NCBI GenBank assembly: GCA_046765875.1
Contig: JBKPSJ010000155.1
Location: 1-32,028 of the forward strand
DNA: 32,028 nucleotides
Direction of reading: 5' to 3'
From: DASRHY01 sp046765875
GTDB taxonomy: Bacteria; Actinomycetota; Actinomycetes; Propionibacteriales; Kribbellaceae
Made by a program: the position numbers and the translations under genes. Below the pieces are notes generated by a model. It had not been told where the DNA came from, searched no databases, and saw nothing but the letters and a program-made list of their open reading frames with translations. Below, piece after piece: positions 1-6,801 of the stretch; within the stretch, counting starts at the first letter, position 1; each line of letters begins with the position of its first letter.

Positions 1-273
1 CGGCAGGTCGTCGCCGACCTTCACACCGCCGGGCAGCAGGACCTGCGTCACGCCCGGGTGGTCCTCGCTGACGTGCTGGATATAGCTGGCGATCGAACCC
101 GGGTGCGCCCACTCCCGGCCGACGAAGAACGCGATGTTCTCCGCCTGGTACCGGACCTGAGCAAGCGCGTCGTTCTCGGCGGCCTGCCGCAGCAGCAACA
201 CCAGCGGTATGGCGAAGGCGAGCACCACCAGCGTGGTCAGCCCGACCGTGAGTACGAGGATCCGGCGCCGCAT
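1..273 (-). CDS. Sensor histidine kinase, N-terminal part (cut by window edge)
   Basis: Reading the minus strand from an ATG at 273 gives 91 codons that run off the left edge without a stop. The first residues are basic (MRRR) and are followed by a hydrophobic stretch at about residues 5-28, a typical first membrane helix, and then by an extracytoplasmic-looking segment. The ATG lies one base past the stop of the OmpR-type response regulator at 275-961, so the two are almost certainly cotranscribed and this is the partner kinase. HAMP, dimerisation and ATPase domains would lie outside the window and cannot be seen. The kinase assignment therefore rests on the pairing and the membrane topology. 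Confidence 0.82.
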   Translation of the reverse strand, partial: MRRRILVLTVGLTTLVVLAFAIPLVLLLRQAAENDALAQVRYQAENIAFFVGREWAHPGSIASYIQHVSEDHPGVTQVLLPGGVKVGDDLP

Positions 274-274
274 G

Positions 275-961
275 TCACGGCTCCGGAACGGCCAGTTTGA
301 CGCCGACGCCGCGGACGCTGTGCAGGTACCGCGGCTCGGCCGCGCTCTCGCCGAGCTTGCGTCGCAGCCAGGACAGGTGCACATCAACCGTCCGGTCACC
401 ACCGCCCCACGGCAACTGCCACACCTCGGCGAGAAGTTCGCGCTTCGTGACGACCTGCCCGGCCTTGCGGGCCAGCGCCAATAGCAGGTCGAATTCCTTG
501 CGGGTCAGATCGACCGACTGACCGTCGACGGTCACCTCGCGACTGCGCGGGTCGATCCGGAGCCCGCCGACGGCGAGGGCGGGCTCGGCCCGGTCCGGCG
601 CGCCCGTACGCCGAAGTACCGCGCGGATCCGGGCGTCCAGGTGCGAGGCGGTGAACGGCTTGACCACATAGTCGTCGGCGCCCGCGTCGAGCAACCGGAC
701 CACGCTCGGGTCGTCGTCGCGGGCCGTCACCACGATCACGGGTACGTCGCTGACCGAGCGCACCATCGCCAGCACGTCGCGCCCGTCCAGGTCGGGCAGG
801 CCGAGATCGAGCAGCACGACCTCCGGCTGCTCCTTGGCAGCCACCGAGATCCCGTCCAGACCGGAGCCGACGGCGGTGACAGCATGGCCGGCCGCACCGA
901 GGGCGCGCGTCAGCGACGCGCGGATCGCGTCGTCGTCCTCGACCAGTACCACCCGGGCCAT
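275..961 (-). CDS. OmpR/PhoB-family response regulator
   Basis: This 228-residue protein has a receiver domain followed by a winged-helix DNA-binding domain. The acidic pocket is VEDDD (residues 8-12), the phospho-acceptor is Asp52 in LLDLGLPDLDG, and the conserved lysine is Lys101 in DDYVVKPF. The C-terminal half has the OmpR pattern: LTRKEFDLLLAL, then a recognition-helix region with VDVHLSWLRRKLGE, ending in the wing motif VRGVGVKL. It is a cytoplasmic transcription factor phosphorylated by the kinase that starts immediately downstream at 273. The signal and target genes cannot be read from the sequence. It is not MtrA, which is separately encoded at 31102-31800. Confidence 0.95.
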   Translation of the reverse strand: MARVVLVEDDDAIRASLTRALGAAGHAVTAVGSGLDGISVAAKEQPEVVLLDLGLPDLDGRDVLAMVRSVSDVPVIVVTARDDDPSVVRLLDAGADDYVVKPFTASHLDARIRAVLRRTGAPDRAEPALAVGGLRIDPRSREVTVDGQSVDLTRKEFDLLLALARKAGQVVTKRELLAEVWQLPWGGGDRTVDVHLSWLRRKLGESAAEPRYLHSVRGVGVKLAVPEP

Positions 962-1034
962 GCGTCGAGCGTAGATCCCCTTGCCTTGTCTGCGGGATCC
1001 TGGCCTCGCCGCGGGGCGCCGCGCCGGATACGGC

Positions 1035-1646
1035 CTACGACCTGGGTGGCGGTTTCAGCCCGGTCGCGCGGAGCTCGAGTGTGGCCAGTTCGTCGATCAC
1101 GACGGCGTCGCCGTTCTGCCACGCGCCGACCGGATCGTCGCTGATCTTGGCCAGCCGGTGCATCGGCTGGTTGGCCATCGCCCGCAGCGCGAACAGCCGA
1201 AGGTCCGCCGCTGAGTCGATGTACTTCTGCGCCGCGGTCGCCCGCCGGGTGAAGCGGATCCGCCGCGGTAGCCAGATCAGCGCGGCGAACAGGATCGGCA
1301 ACCCGGCGGTCACCAGCGCGAGCACGATCGCGAGTTGCTCGACCGCGTGTGCCTGATCCCGTCCGGCCTGCGCCAGCCGGTCGGCGGCACCGGCCGCACC
1401 GTCGATCGGCGCCCGGAGCTTGTCACCGACGGCCGGTACATCACCGGCCGGGTCGGCCAGGTCGCGCAACCCGCCGGCCAGGCTGTCACCGGCCGCGGCG
1501 GCCTTGCGGCCCGGCGTACCGAGCGCGTCGGTGAACCGGTACACGACCAGACCGAGCGAGACGCACACCACCACCCAGCACCCGAGCATCACGTCGCCGA
1601 TGAACTGCCCGAACCGCTGCCCGGCCGAATCGCTGTAGACCTTCAC
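1035..1646 (-). CDS. Conserved two-helix membrane protein of unknown function
   Basis: The protein of about 203 residues has two predicted membrane helices: one near residues 13-35 (GDVMLGCWVVVCVSLGLVV) and one near 110-135 (LAIVLALVTAGLPILFAALI). Between them lies an Ala/Gly/Asp-rich extracytoplasmic loop, and a basic stretch (RRIRFTRRATAAQ) follows the second helix. I recognise the pattern as a conserved actinobacterial membrane protein but know no function. The frame is open back to 1778. I prefer the GTG at 1646 (VKVYSDSAG) because the extra upstream peptide is low-complexity and unlike a protein start. A GGAGG lies only one base upstream of this GTG, so the start is uncertain. It sits upstream of the two-component genes in the same direction. 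Confidence 0.75.
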   Translation of the reverse strand: MKVYSDSAGQRFGQFIGDVMLGCWVVVCVSLGLVVYRFTDALGTPGRKAAAAGDSLAGGLRDLADPAGDVPAVGDKLRAPIDGAAGAADRLAQAGRDQAHAVEQLAIVLALVTAGLPILFAALIWLPRRIRFTRRATAAQKYIDSAADLRLFALRAMANQPMHRLAKISDDPVGAWQNGDAVVIDELATLELRATGLKPPPRS

Positions 1647-1724
1647 GCCTCCGAGTGCATCAGAGTCCGGCCGCCGTTGCCGCCCGCGCGGCGTGCCCGA
1701 TTCCAGGCCCGACTGTCCCCTGGC

Positions 1725-1907
1725 GTGGCCGCGCTCGACCCCTGGTTCGGCGAACATGCCGCACAGCTGAGCTCGCACGCACTACAGGGTCTGCGCGACC
1801 GCATTCAGGTGATCGCTACCGGACAGCGCGTGCACGAGAAGATGGTCGGCGGTCAGTCTGGGCCCGGTTCGGCGACGGGGGCCTTGCAGGACGCGCTGTC
1901 GCGGTGA
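1725..1907 (+). CDS. Possible small protein, about 60 residues (low confidence)
   Basis: A plus-strand frame starting at a GTG at 1725 runs to a TGA at 1905-1907 in the 265-base gap between the membrane protein and kynA. About four fifths of its third codon positions are G or C, and the peptide (PWFGEHAAQLSSHALQGLRD, then IQVIATGQRVHEKMVGGQ) looks more protein-like than the other five frames here. No clear ribosome-binding site is visible and I recognise no family. It could be a genuine small gene, the tail of a degraded gene, or a chance open frame. Confidence 0.28.
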   Translation: MAALDPWFGEHAAQLSSHALQGLRDRIQVIATGQRVHEKMVGGQSGPGSATGALQDALSR

Positions 1908-1911
1908 GCCG

Positions 1912-2754
1912 TCAGAGGGTGGTGCGGATGTCCCAGAGGAGGGGGTAGTAGCGCAGGCCGAGCCGGCTGCGCAGGTAATGCGCGCCGGAGGAACCGCCCG
2001 TACCGGGCTTGGTGCCGATCATCCGCTCGACCATCACGACGTGCCGGGCCCGCCACTCCGCGGCCAGCTCGTCGTGTTGGAGTAGCGCCTCGGCGAGCTC
2101 CCAGATCTCGGCGTACTCCGAGCGATTGTGTGCGACCTTGCGCAGCGCCTCGCGGATCTCCTCGTCGGTGCCGGTGCCGAACCCGGCCGCAGCGATGACG
2201 CCGACGAACTGGTCCCACAACGTCGGCTCGGCCAGCCGGCGGTCGAGCCGGGCTCGTTCCGCATCGGTCAGCCCACGAAAACGGCGTACGAATGACGGGT
2301 CCTTCGCGCCGGAGACGAACTCGATCTCGCGGAACTGCACCGACTGGAATCCACTCGCCGGCGCCAGCCGCTGCCGGAACTCGCCGAAGTCCTGCGGGGT
2401 CATCGTCTCGAGGATGTCGACCTGCTCGATCAGCACGCGTTCGATCACGTGCACCCGGCGCAGCAGGTGCTGCGCCCACCACAGCTCGCCGCTGCCCATC
2501 GCGGTACGGGCGGTAGTCAGTTCGTGCAGGATCTGCTTGAACCACAACTCGTACGCCTGGTGGATCGTGATGAACAGCAGCTCGTCGTGCGCCGGCGGAT
2601 CCGACTCCGGTCGCTGCTGGTCCAGCAGGTCGGAAAGCCGGAGGTAGCTGCCATACGTCAGCCGGCCGCCCTCCTCGCCGAACCGCATGTCGACGCCGTC
2701 CCACTGGGCCGCCACCTGTGCGGGCGTCGGCTCCGGTCCGCTCAGCGTGCTCAC
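1912..2754 (-). CDS. kynA: Tryptophan 2,3-dioxygenase
   Basis: This 280-residue protein has the full length and hallmarks of bacterial heme tryptophan 2,3-dioxygenase, which opens the indole ring of L-tryptophan to N-formylkynurenine, the first step of the kynurenine pathway. Diagnostic segments are LTYGSYLRLSDLL near residue 32, the substrate-pocket stretch HDELLFITIHQAYELWFKQ near 56-74, SGFQSVQFREIEF near 135, and the C-terminal segment RARHVVMVERMIG followed by GTGGSSGAHYLR. The His in RARH is the expected proximal heme ligand. The start is a GTG at 2754. No kynurenine formamidase or kynureninase gene is visible in the window, so the rest of the pathway must be elsewhere or absent. Divergent from the DUF2505 gene. 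Confidence 0.97.
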   Translation of the reverse strand: MSTLSGPEPTPAQVAAQWDGVDMRFGEEGGRLTYGSYLRLSDLLDQQRPESDPPAHDELLFITIHQAYELWFKQILHELTTARTAMGSGELWWAQHLLRRVHVIERVLIEQVDILETMTPQDFGEFRQRLAPASGFQSVQFREIEFVSGAKDPSFVRRFRGLTDAERARLDRRLAEPTLWDQFVGVIAAAGFGTGTDEEIREALRKVAHNRSEYAEIWELAEALLQHDELAAEWRARHVVMVERMIGTKPGTGGSSGAHYLRSRLGLRYYPLLWDIRTTL

Positions 2755-2837
2755 GCGCCGAGGATAACCACCGGATGGTGAGTACGCCCCACCCGTGACC
2801 GGACCGGTCGGCTGAGCGGTGGTGCATGATGTCGGCC

Positions 2838-3335
2838 ATGGATCTCAAGCTCTCCACCACGTACGACGCATCCCCGAACGAGGTCTTCACGATCATGTCC
2901 GACCCTGCGTTCCGGGAGGCCGCCTGCAAGGCGACGCACGCAGTCTCGTACGACGTGAGCGTGACCGAGTCGGGCAGCGACGTGGTCGTACGGGTCGAGC
3001 GCGAACTGGCCACCGACCGGTTCCCGGACTTCGCCAAGAGGTTCGTCGGCGCAACCACCACCGTCGTCCAGACCGAGACCTGGCACGCACCGGCCACGGA
3101 CGGCAGCCGGACCGCCGACGTACGCGGCGAGATCCGCGGCACCCCAGCCTCCTTCACCGGTACGGCGGCTCTGACCCCGACCGGCGGCGGCACCCTGCAG
3201 ACGGCTGACCTCGACGTCAAGGTCGCGGTACCGCTGATCGGCAGGAAGGTCGAGCCCTACCTCGCCGAGGCGATCGAATCGTCCATGGTCAAGGAGCAGG
3301 AGATCGCCCAGTCCTGGCACGACACCAAGTCCTAG
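2838..3335 (+). CDS. DUF2505 family protein
   Basis: A 165-residue protein beginning MDLKLSTTYDAS, with the pattern of actinobacterial DUF2505 proteins: a SRPBCC-like start (TYDASPNEVFTIMSDPAFREAACKAT), a middle of alternating strands with TVVQTETWH, and a C-terminal helix ending in KEQEIAQSWH. SRPBCC folds usually bind hydrophobic ligands, but no function is established for this family. Earlier in-frame ATGs exist at 2826 and 2829. The one at 2838 is chosen because it gives the family-typical N-terminus. The gene is transcribed divergently from kynA across an 83-base gap. Confidence 0.82.
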   Translation: MDLKLSTTYDASPNEVFTIMSDPAFREAACKATHAVSYDVSVTESGSDVVVRVERELATDRFPDFAKRFVGATTTVVQTETWHAPATDGSRTADVRGEIRGTPASFTGTAALTPTGGGTLQTADLDVKVAVPLIGRKVEPYLAEAIESSMVKEQEIAQSWHDTKS

Positions 3336-3339
3336 GCCG

Positions 3340-3401
3340 TGAACAGTCTGTTGCTGCTCTGAACACGGTCTGCGGTGTTCAACGCAGCAACAGGTTGTTC
3401 A
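3340..3401. repeat. Long nested palindrome with 20-bp spaced half-sites
   Basis: Bases 3340-3366 pair with 3375-3401 across an 8-base loop. That is 27 positions with only two mismatches (near 3358-3359) and two G-T pairs. The inner 19-bp arms begin CTGTTGCTGC and end GCAGCAACAG. Four copies of one hexamer are embedded: TGAACA at 3340 and 3360, and its complement TGTTCA at 3376 and 3396. Each pair is exactly 20 bp apart, and the two rightmost share the 10-mer TGTTCAACGC. There is no T-tract. It could be a terminator for the DUF2505 gene, an operator array for the downstream zinc-ribbon gene, or a dispersed palindromic element. Confidence 0.8.
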
Positions 3402-3480
3402 ACGCCGTGTCGCTGACGGCTTCGCCGACCTGTGGATGGGACGCTGAGGCGAAGAGGTGTCACCTCAGGGAGGTATCTCC

Positions 3481-3675
3481 GTGCGAAGAACACATCGCAC
3501 CCGGGACCTGCAGGCGCTGGTCGGCGAGGACGCCCGGTATTGCGCGTTGTGCGAGACCGTGATGCTGTTCGAACAGATCGACGCGGACACCGACGAGCCC
3601 GGCGAATGGATCTGCGTGACCTGCGGCTCCGCCGTCTTCGTCGACCCGCCTGTCCAGGTCACGCGCAGCGCCTGA
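3481..3675 (+). CDS. Small zinc-ribbon protein
   Basis: A 64-residue protein with two CxxC knuckles, CALC at 21-24 and CVTC at 45-48, separated by an acidic loop (EQIDADTDEPGEW). This is the layout of a zinc ribbon. The GTG start at 3481 is well supported by an AGGGAGG ribosome-binding site 7 bases upstream. A basic N-terminus (RRTHRTRDLQ) would suit nucleic-acid or protein binding. I do not recognise a named family. It is preceded by the nested palindrome at 3340-3401, which may regulate it, and followed by the remnant of a phosphatase gene. Confidence 0.72.
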   Translation: MRRTHRTRDLQALVGEDARYCALCETVMLFEQIDADTDEPGEWICVTCGSAVFVDPPVQVTRSA

Positions 3676-3726
3676 TCCACGTTCGCTGGCTCCACACGCT
3701 GGGTTCAGCTCCGACCTGCGGCGCTC

Positions 3727-3959
3727 GAGGTCGTCCGCCCCCGGATCCGGCACCACCTGAAGACGCCGTATCCGGACGGGGAGAGCTGGGCGCCCGCTTC
3801 CTCGGCGACCTAGCGCTGTGCTGGCCGGGTCGCCGGGTGCTGGTCATCGGTCACGTCGCCACCCGGTGGGCGCTCGACATCCCTCTGGGCGGACGGCAGC
3901 TTGCCGACCTCGCGTCCAACGACTTCGGCTGTCAGGAAGGCTGCCTCTGCCGGCTCTGA
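3727..3959 (+). pseudogene. Frameshifted remnant of a histidine phosphatase family gene
   Basis: Two plus-strand frames together match the C-terminal half of an actinobacterial phosphoglycerate-mutase-like histidine phosphatase. The frame from 3727 reads RPRIRHHLKTPYPDGESW, resembling the family's PYPGGESW segment, and hits a stop soon after. A second frame then continues with GARFLGDLALCWPGRRVLVI, carries the second catalytic-type histidine in IGHVATRWALD, and ends with DFGCQEGCLCRL at 3959, where I would expect DFGWQEGW. The N-terminal RHG(E/Q) phosphohistidine motif is not found upstream. The gene appears truncated at the 5' side and frameshifted between about 3785 and 3800. The assignment rests on remembered family motifs. 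Confidence 0.62.
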
Positions 3960-3972
3960 TCCGGCAGAGGCA
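3942..3972 (+). terminator. Terminator-like hairpin after the phosphatase remnant
   Basis: A perfect 12-bp stem (TGCCTCTGCCGG at 3942-3953 and its complement at 3961-3972) encloses a 7-base loop that contains the stop of the remnant. No T-run follows, as is common for hairpin terminators in very GC-rich actinobacteria. It insulates the SOS-box promoter region at 3980-4015 from upstream transcription. Confidence 0.6.
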
Positions 3973-3979
3973 ACGGCCC

Positions 3980-4015
3980 TTGACCGTGTGATCGAACATA
4001 TGTTCGACTATAGCC
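3980..4015 (+). promoter_or_regulatory. SOS promoter region: perfect LexA box
   Basis: TCGAACATATGTTCGA at 3992-4007 is a perfect 16-bp palindrome that matches the LexA-binding consensus of Gram-positive and actinobacterial SOS boxes (CGAAC, four bases, GTTCG). A possible -35 (TTGACC, 3980-3985) lies just upstream, and a weak -10-like GACTAT overlaps the right edge of the box. The ATG at 4016 is only 8 bases beyond the palindrome, so any transcript reading it would be leaderless or nearly so. LexA bound here would cover the promoter. The box points to the plus-strand ORFs at 4016 and 4254; no minus-strand gene starts here. Confidence 0.85.
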
Positions 4016-4252
4016 ATGCCTGATCTGACCGCGCAACAGCTCCCGGAAGGACAGTATCGAGCCCCACTGACCGATCGCATCTTCGCCGCCTTCCGCTGGC
4101 ACCTCGCCACCCTCCTCGCCCGCACCGCCCCACCACATCGCCCGCCGGCACCGGGTGATCAACCGGCAGGTACCGGCCCGACCGACGGCCAGCCTCTCGT
4201 GCGCTTGGGCGCCGGGGATGGCGAGCGGGTGCGGGTGGGTCAGCCGGTGTGA
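4016..4252 (+). CDS. Small SOS-box-linked protein of unknown function
   Basis: A 78-residue frame begins at the ATG immediately after the LexA box and ends in a TGA one base before the ATG of the phosphotransferase gene. The middle (residues about 19-36, DRIFAAFRWHLATLLART) could form an amphipathic helix. The rest is rich in proline, glycine and charged residues. About 70% of third positions are G/C, lower than in neighbouring genes. I recognise no family. Placement behind a perfect SOS box suggests a damage-induced product; small SOS proteins in other actinobacteria include cell-division inhibitors, but nothing in this sequence shows that role. It might instead be a leader peptide. No ribosome-binding site is present, consistent with leaderless translation. 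Confidence 0.5.
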   Translation: MPDLTAQQLPEGQYRAPLTDRIFAAFRWHLATLLARTAPPHRPPAPGDQPAGTGPTDGQPLVRLGAGDGERVRVGQPV

Positions 4253-4253
4253 G

Positions 4254-5330
4254 ATGGACGCGGGCGAGCTCGGGTCGCGACCGCGGCCCTCGCCCGCCGC
4301 GGTGACGCGGGTCTTCCGGCTCGGCTCCGAGGTGGTCTCGATGCGGGTCGTCGCCGGCGCCTGGTCGAACAGCGTGTTCCGGCTGGCCACCGACACCGGG
4401 GAGTACGCCGTCAAGCAACTGCTCGACCCATGGCGCGACCCACGCTGGCGGGACTGGCTCGACGAGGCATGGAGGTTCGAGCAGATCGCGTATGCCGCCG
4501 GTGTGCCGATGCCGCAACCGGTCGCGAATCCACTCGATGGCAGTTGGCTCGGCTGGGTCGATCCGGCCCGCCGTACCGGCATCAGAGATCGCAGCGAGCC
4601 GGTGCGGTCCGAGCAGCTCGTACCGGTCCGCGTCCATCGCTGGGTGCACGGCAGGCGACCTCCTCCAGGACCTGTCAGCGCATCCGTGGCCCGTTGGGCC
4701 GGGCGAGTCCTGGCCACCCTGCACGGCCTGCGCGTACCGACGTCGGATCGCACCCTCTTCCCCGGCCATGACACCGTCACCGCCGACCGATGGCCCGAAC
4801 TGGTCGAGCAGTCCGAGCGGCTCGGCGCCTCCTGGAGCAGCCAATTGGCCGAGGCAAGCGACACCGTCGCGGCCATGGCCGACCTGGCCAGGACAACTGT
4901 TCCGCGACCGGAGGCGGAGGTGATGAGCCACGGCGACCTTGACCAGACGAACGTGATCGTCGCGGCCGGCGGTCCGGTGCTGTGCGATTGGGACGTTTGT
5001 GCTCCGCAGGTTCCGGTACGCGAACTCGCCGACGTCGCGCTCTCGATGGCGGACTGGACGCGCTTCGACATCGCCCGCGCTGTTGTCGGCAGCTATCGCG
5101 CGGCCGGCGGTACAGATGCCACGATCGAACCCGCCGACCTCGGGCCACAGCTGATGGCGGGCCTGGACTGGATCGCGTTCAACGCCGAGCGGGCACTCGG
5201 GATCCGCCCGGCCACCGCCCAGGAAGTAGCTCTGGGCAACCATCTCGTCCCCGGCCTGGTCGCGCGCCTGCCTGAGCGCATGACGGTAGCCGGCCGGCTC
5301 CCCGACCTGCTGAGCCAGGGCGTGTCCTAG
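4254..5330 (+). CDS. Phosphotransferase of the aminoglycoside/choline kinase (APH) fold
   Basis: A 358-residue kinase-like protein. The ATP-binding lobe shows SNSVFRLATDTGEYAVKQL (residues about 36-54), where the Lys of AVKQ is the expected nucleotide-binding lysine. The catalytic loop SHGDLDQTNVIV carries the HxDxxxxN pattern, and LCDWDVCAP supplies the metal-binding Asp that replaces DFG. The substrate cannot be told from sequence; the fold covers antibiotic, sugar and small-molecule kinases. I chose the ATG at 4254 because the open frame upstream reads as the shadow of the small ORF ending at 4252. If the two ORFs form an operon, this kinase is under the SOS box at 3992-4007. Its TAG shares CTAG with the stop of Ku on the other strand. 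Confidence 0.85.
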   Translation: MDAGELGSRPRPSPAAVTRVFRLGSEVVSMRVVAGAWSNSVFRLATDTGEYAVKQLLDPWRDPRWRDWLDEAWRFEQIAYAAGVPMPQPVANPLDGSWLGWVDPARRTGIRDRSEPVRSEQLVPVRVHRWVHGRRPPPGPVSASVARWAGRVLATLHGLRVPTSDRTLFPGHDTVTADRWPELVEQSERLGASWSSQLAEASDTVAAMADLARTTVPRPEAEVMSHGDLDQTNVIVAAGGPVLCDWDVCAPQVPVRELADVALSMADWTRFDIARAVVGSYRAAGGTDATIEPADLGPQLMAGLDWIAFNAERALGIRPATAQEVALGNHLVPGLVARLPERMTVAGRLPDLLSQGVS

Positions 5331-6280
5331 GCGCTCTTGCGGGCGCTGGACGCCTTCTTCGCCGCGGTCTTCTTTGCCGGCGCCTTCTTGGCGGCCTTCT
5401 TCGCCGTTGCCTTGGCCGCTGTCTTCTTCGCCGCGGCCTTCTTCGCGGGCGCCTTCTTGGCCGGCTTCTCCTCCGCGGCCCCACCACCGCCGGCCCGGCG
5501 CTTCTTGGCCGCCTCGACCGAGGCGCGCAGCGCCGCGACCAGGTCGACCACCTGGGCGGTGTCGGCTTCCTCTTCCTCGACCTCCGGCAGCGGCATCCCG
5601 CCGGCCTTGGCCTCGACCACCTGCTCCAGCGCCTCGCGGTACGCGTCGGTGTACTGCGACGGGTCGAAGTCGCCACGCAGGGTGTCGATGTACGACTCGG
5701 CCATCGCCTTCTCCTGCGGCCGGACGTCGACGTCCTCGTCCGGCGCGGCGAACGACGCATCGCGGATCTCGTCCGGCCACAGCATCACCTGTAGCACGAG
5801 CACGTCGTCCACAGATCGCAACAGGCCCAGCGATTCCCGCGACCGCAGCGCTACCTTCACCAGTGCGTACAGTTCCGAGCCGGACAGGGCGTCGCGGAGC
5901 AACACGTACGGCTTGGCACCCGGACCACCGTCCGCGGCCAGGTAGTACGCCTTGCCCAGATAGAGCGGATCGACCTGGTCGGTGGGCACGAACTCCAGTA
6001 CGTCGATGACCTTCTTCGTCGACAGCGGCAGGTCGGCGAAGTCCTCCGGCTCGAGCACCACCATTCGCCCGTCCGGCATCTCGTACCCCTTGCCGATGTC
6101 GGAGTACGGGACCTCCTTCCCGCACTCCTGGCAGACCCGCTTGTACCGGATCCGCCCGCCGTCGGCGACGTGCACCTGGCGGAAGGAGATGTCCTTCTCC
6201 TCCGTAGCGGAGTACACCTTGATCGGGATCGTCACCATCCCGAACGAGATGGCCCCCTTCCAGATCGCCTGCATCGCCAT
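5327..6280 (-). CDS. ku: Non-homologous end-joining protein Ku
   Basis: A 317-residue bacterial Ku, the homodimeric ring that binds DNA ends and recruits ligase LigD. The family start MQAIWKGAISFGMVTIPIKV is present, as are FRQVHVADGGRIRYKRVCQE, KGYEMPDGRMVVLEPEDF and the bridge region LGKAYYLAADGG. From about residue 255 to the end the protein is a lysine/alanine tail with repeated KKAPAKK, KKAAAKK and KKTAAKK units, as in many actinobacterial Ku proteins, where such tails bind DNA. The ATG at 6280 forms TGATG with the stop of the upstream gene. An alternative ATG at 6274 lies 9 bases after a GAGGAG and is closer to the family start. No LigD gene is in the window. Confidence 0.96.
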   Translation of the reverse strand: MAMQAIWKGAISFGMVTIPIKVYSATEEKDISFRQVHVADGGRIRYKRVCQECGKEVPYSDIGKGYEMPDGRMVVLEPEDFADLPLSTKKVIDVLEFVPTDQVDPLYLGKAYYLAADGGPGAKPYVLLRDALSGSELYALVKVALRSRESLGLLRSVDDVLVLQVMLWPDEIRDASFAAPDEDVDVRPQEKAMAESYIDTLRGDFDPSQYTDAYREALEQVVEAKAGGMPLPEVEEEEADTAQVVDLVAALRASVEAAKKRRAGGGGAAEEKPAKKAPAKKAAAKKTAAKATAKKAAKKAPAKKTAAKKASSARKSA

Positions 6281-6801
6281 CAGCTCCTCTGTGTCGGACC
6301 GTCGACGCGTACACCGACCTCGGTCAACAGGTCGGGCACCTCCTGGGTCGCGTACCAGAGCAATTCTTCGCCCTCGCACACCTCGACCGCGAACACCGCG
6401 TCCTCGTCGCCGTCGCGGGCCGCGTCCAAGACCGCCAGCGCGGCCTCGATCACCTCGGTCGCCTCGAGCGCGTCGACGTGGACGGCGGCCACCCTCGGCC
6501 ACGGCACCGGGTCGGTCAGCGTCACCTCAGCGTCACCCAGCTCGGCCGCCGTCCGCAGCGGCTCGGCGTCGACCGCCAGCACCACCCGTCTGGCCGGCCC
6601 GGGCGCGCCGTCGGCCGCGAGCAGGTCCAGCGAGGCACGGGCGGCCCGGGTGAGGGCTGCGTACTCAAGCTCCTCGTCCGAGCCGTCGGCGTACCACTCA
6701 CGCAGCGCGGGTGTGACCGCGTACGCGGGACCGGGCGGGACCGATCCGGAGCCGAGCAAGGACGCGAGCCGCGGCAGTGTGGACGGGACGTAGACCCTCA
6801 T
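6280..6801 (-). CDS. Conserved actinobacterial protein, DUF6912-like
   Basis: A 173-residue soluble protein starting MRVYVPSTLPRLASLL, with a middle VTPALREWYADGSDEELEYA segment and a C-terminal acidic half containing FAVEVCEGEELLWYATQEV. I associate this N-terminus with the uncharacterised DUF6912 family, from memory. No enzyme motif or membrane segment is visible. Its ATG at 6801 overlaps the stop of the acyltransferase gene (ATGA), and its own TGA overlaps the Ku start (TGATG), so all three are probably made from one mRNA. A role related to Ku is only a positional suggestion. Confidence 0.75.
   Translation of the reverse strand: MRVYVPSTLPRLASLLGSGSVPPGPAYAVTPALREWYADGSDEELEYAALTRAARASLDLLAADGAPGPARRVVLAVDAEPLRTAAELGDAEVTLTDPVPWPRVAAVHVDALEATEVIEAALAVLDAARDGDEDAVFAVEVCEGEELLWYATQEVPDLLTEVGVRVDGPTQRS

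Noticed and set aside
5345..5480. Repetitive DNA that could be taken for a separate repeat element
   Set aside because: It simply encodes the lysine/alanine tail of Ku with irregular units. No flanking duplications.
4008..6314. Very long minus-strand open frame across the kinase and Ku genes
   Set aside because: Its product is Arg/Gly/Ala-rich low-complexity sequence without motifs, lying in the shadow of the APH kinase and Ku genes. Typical of out-of-phase frames in GC-rich DNA.
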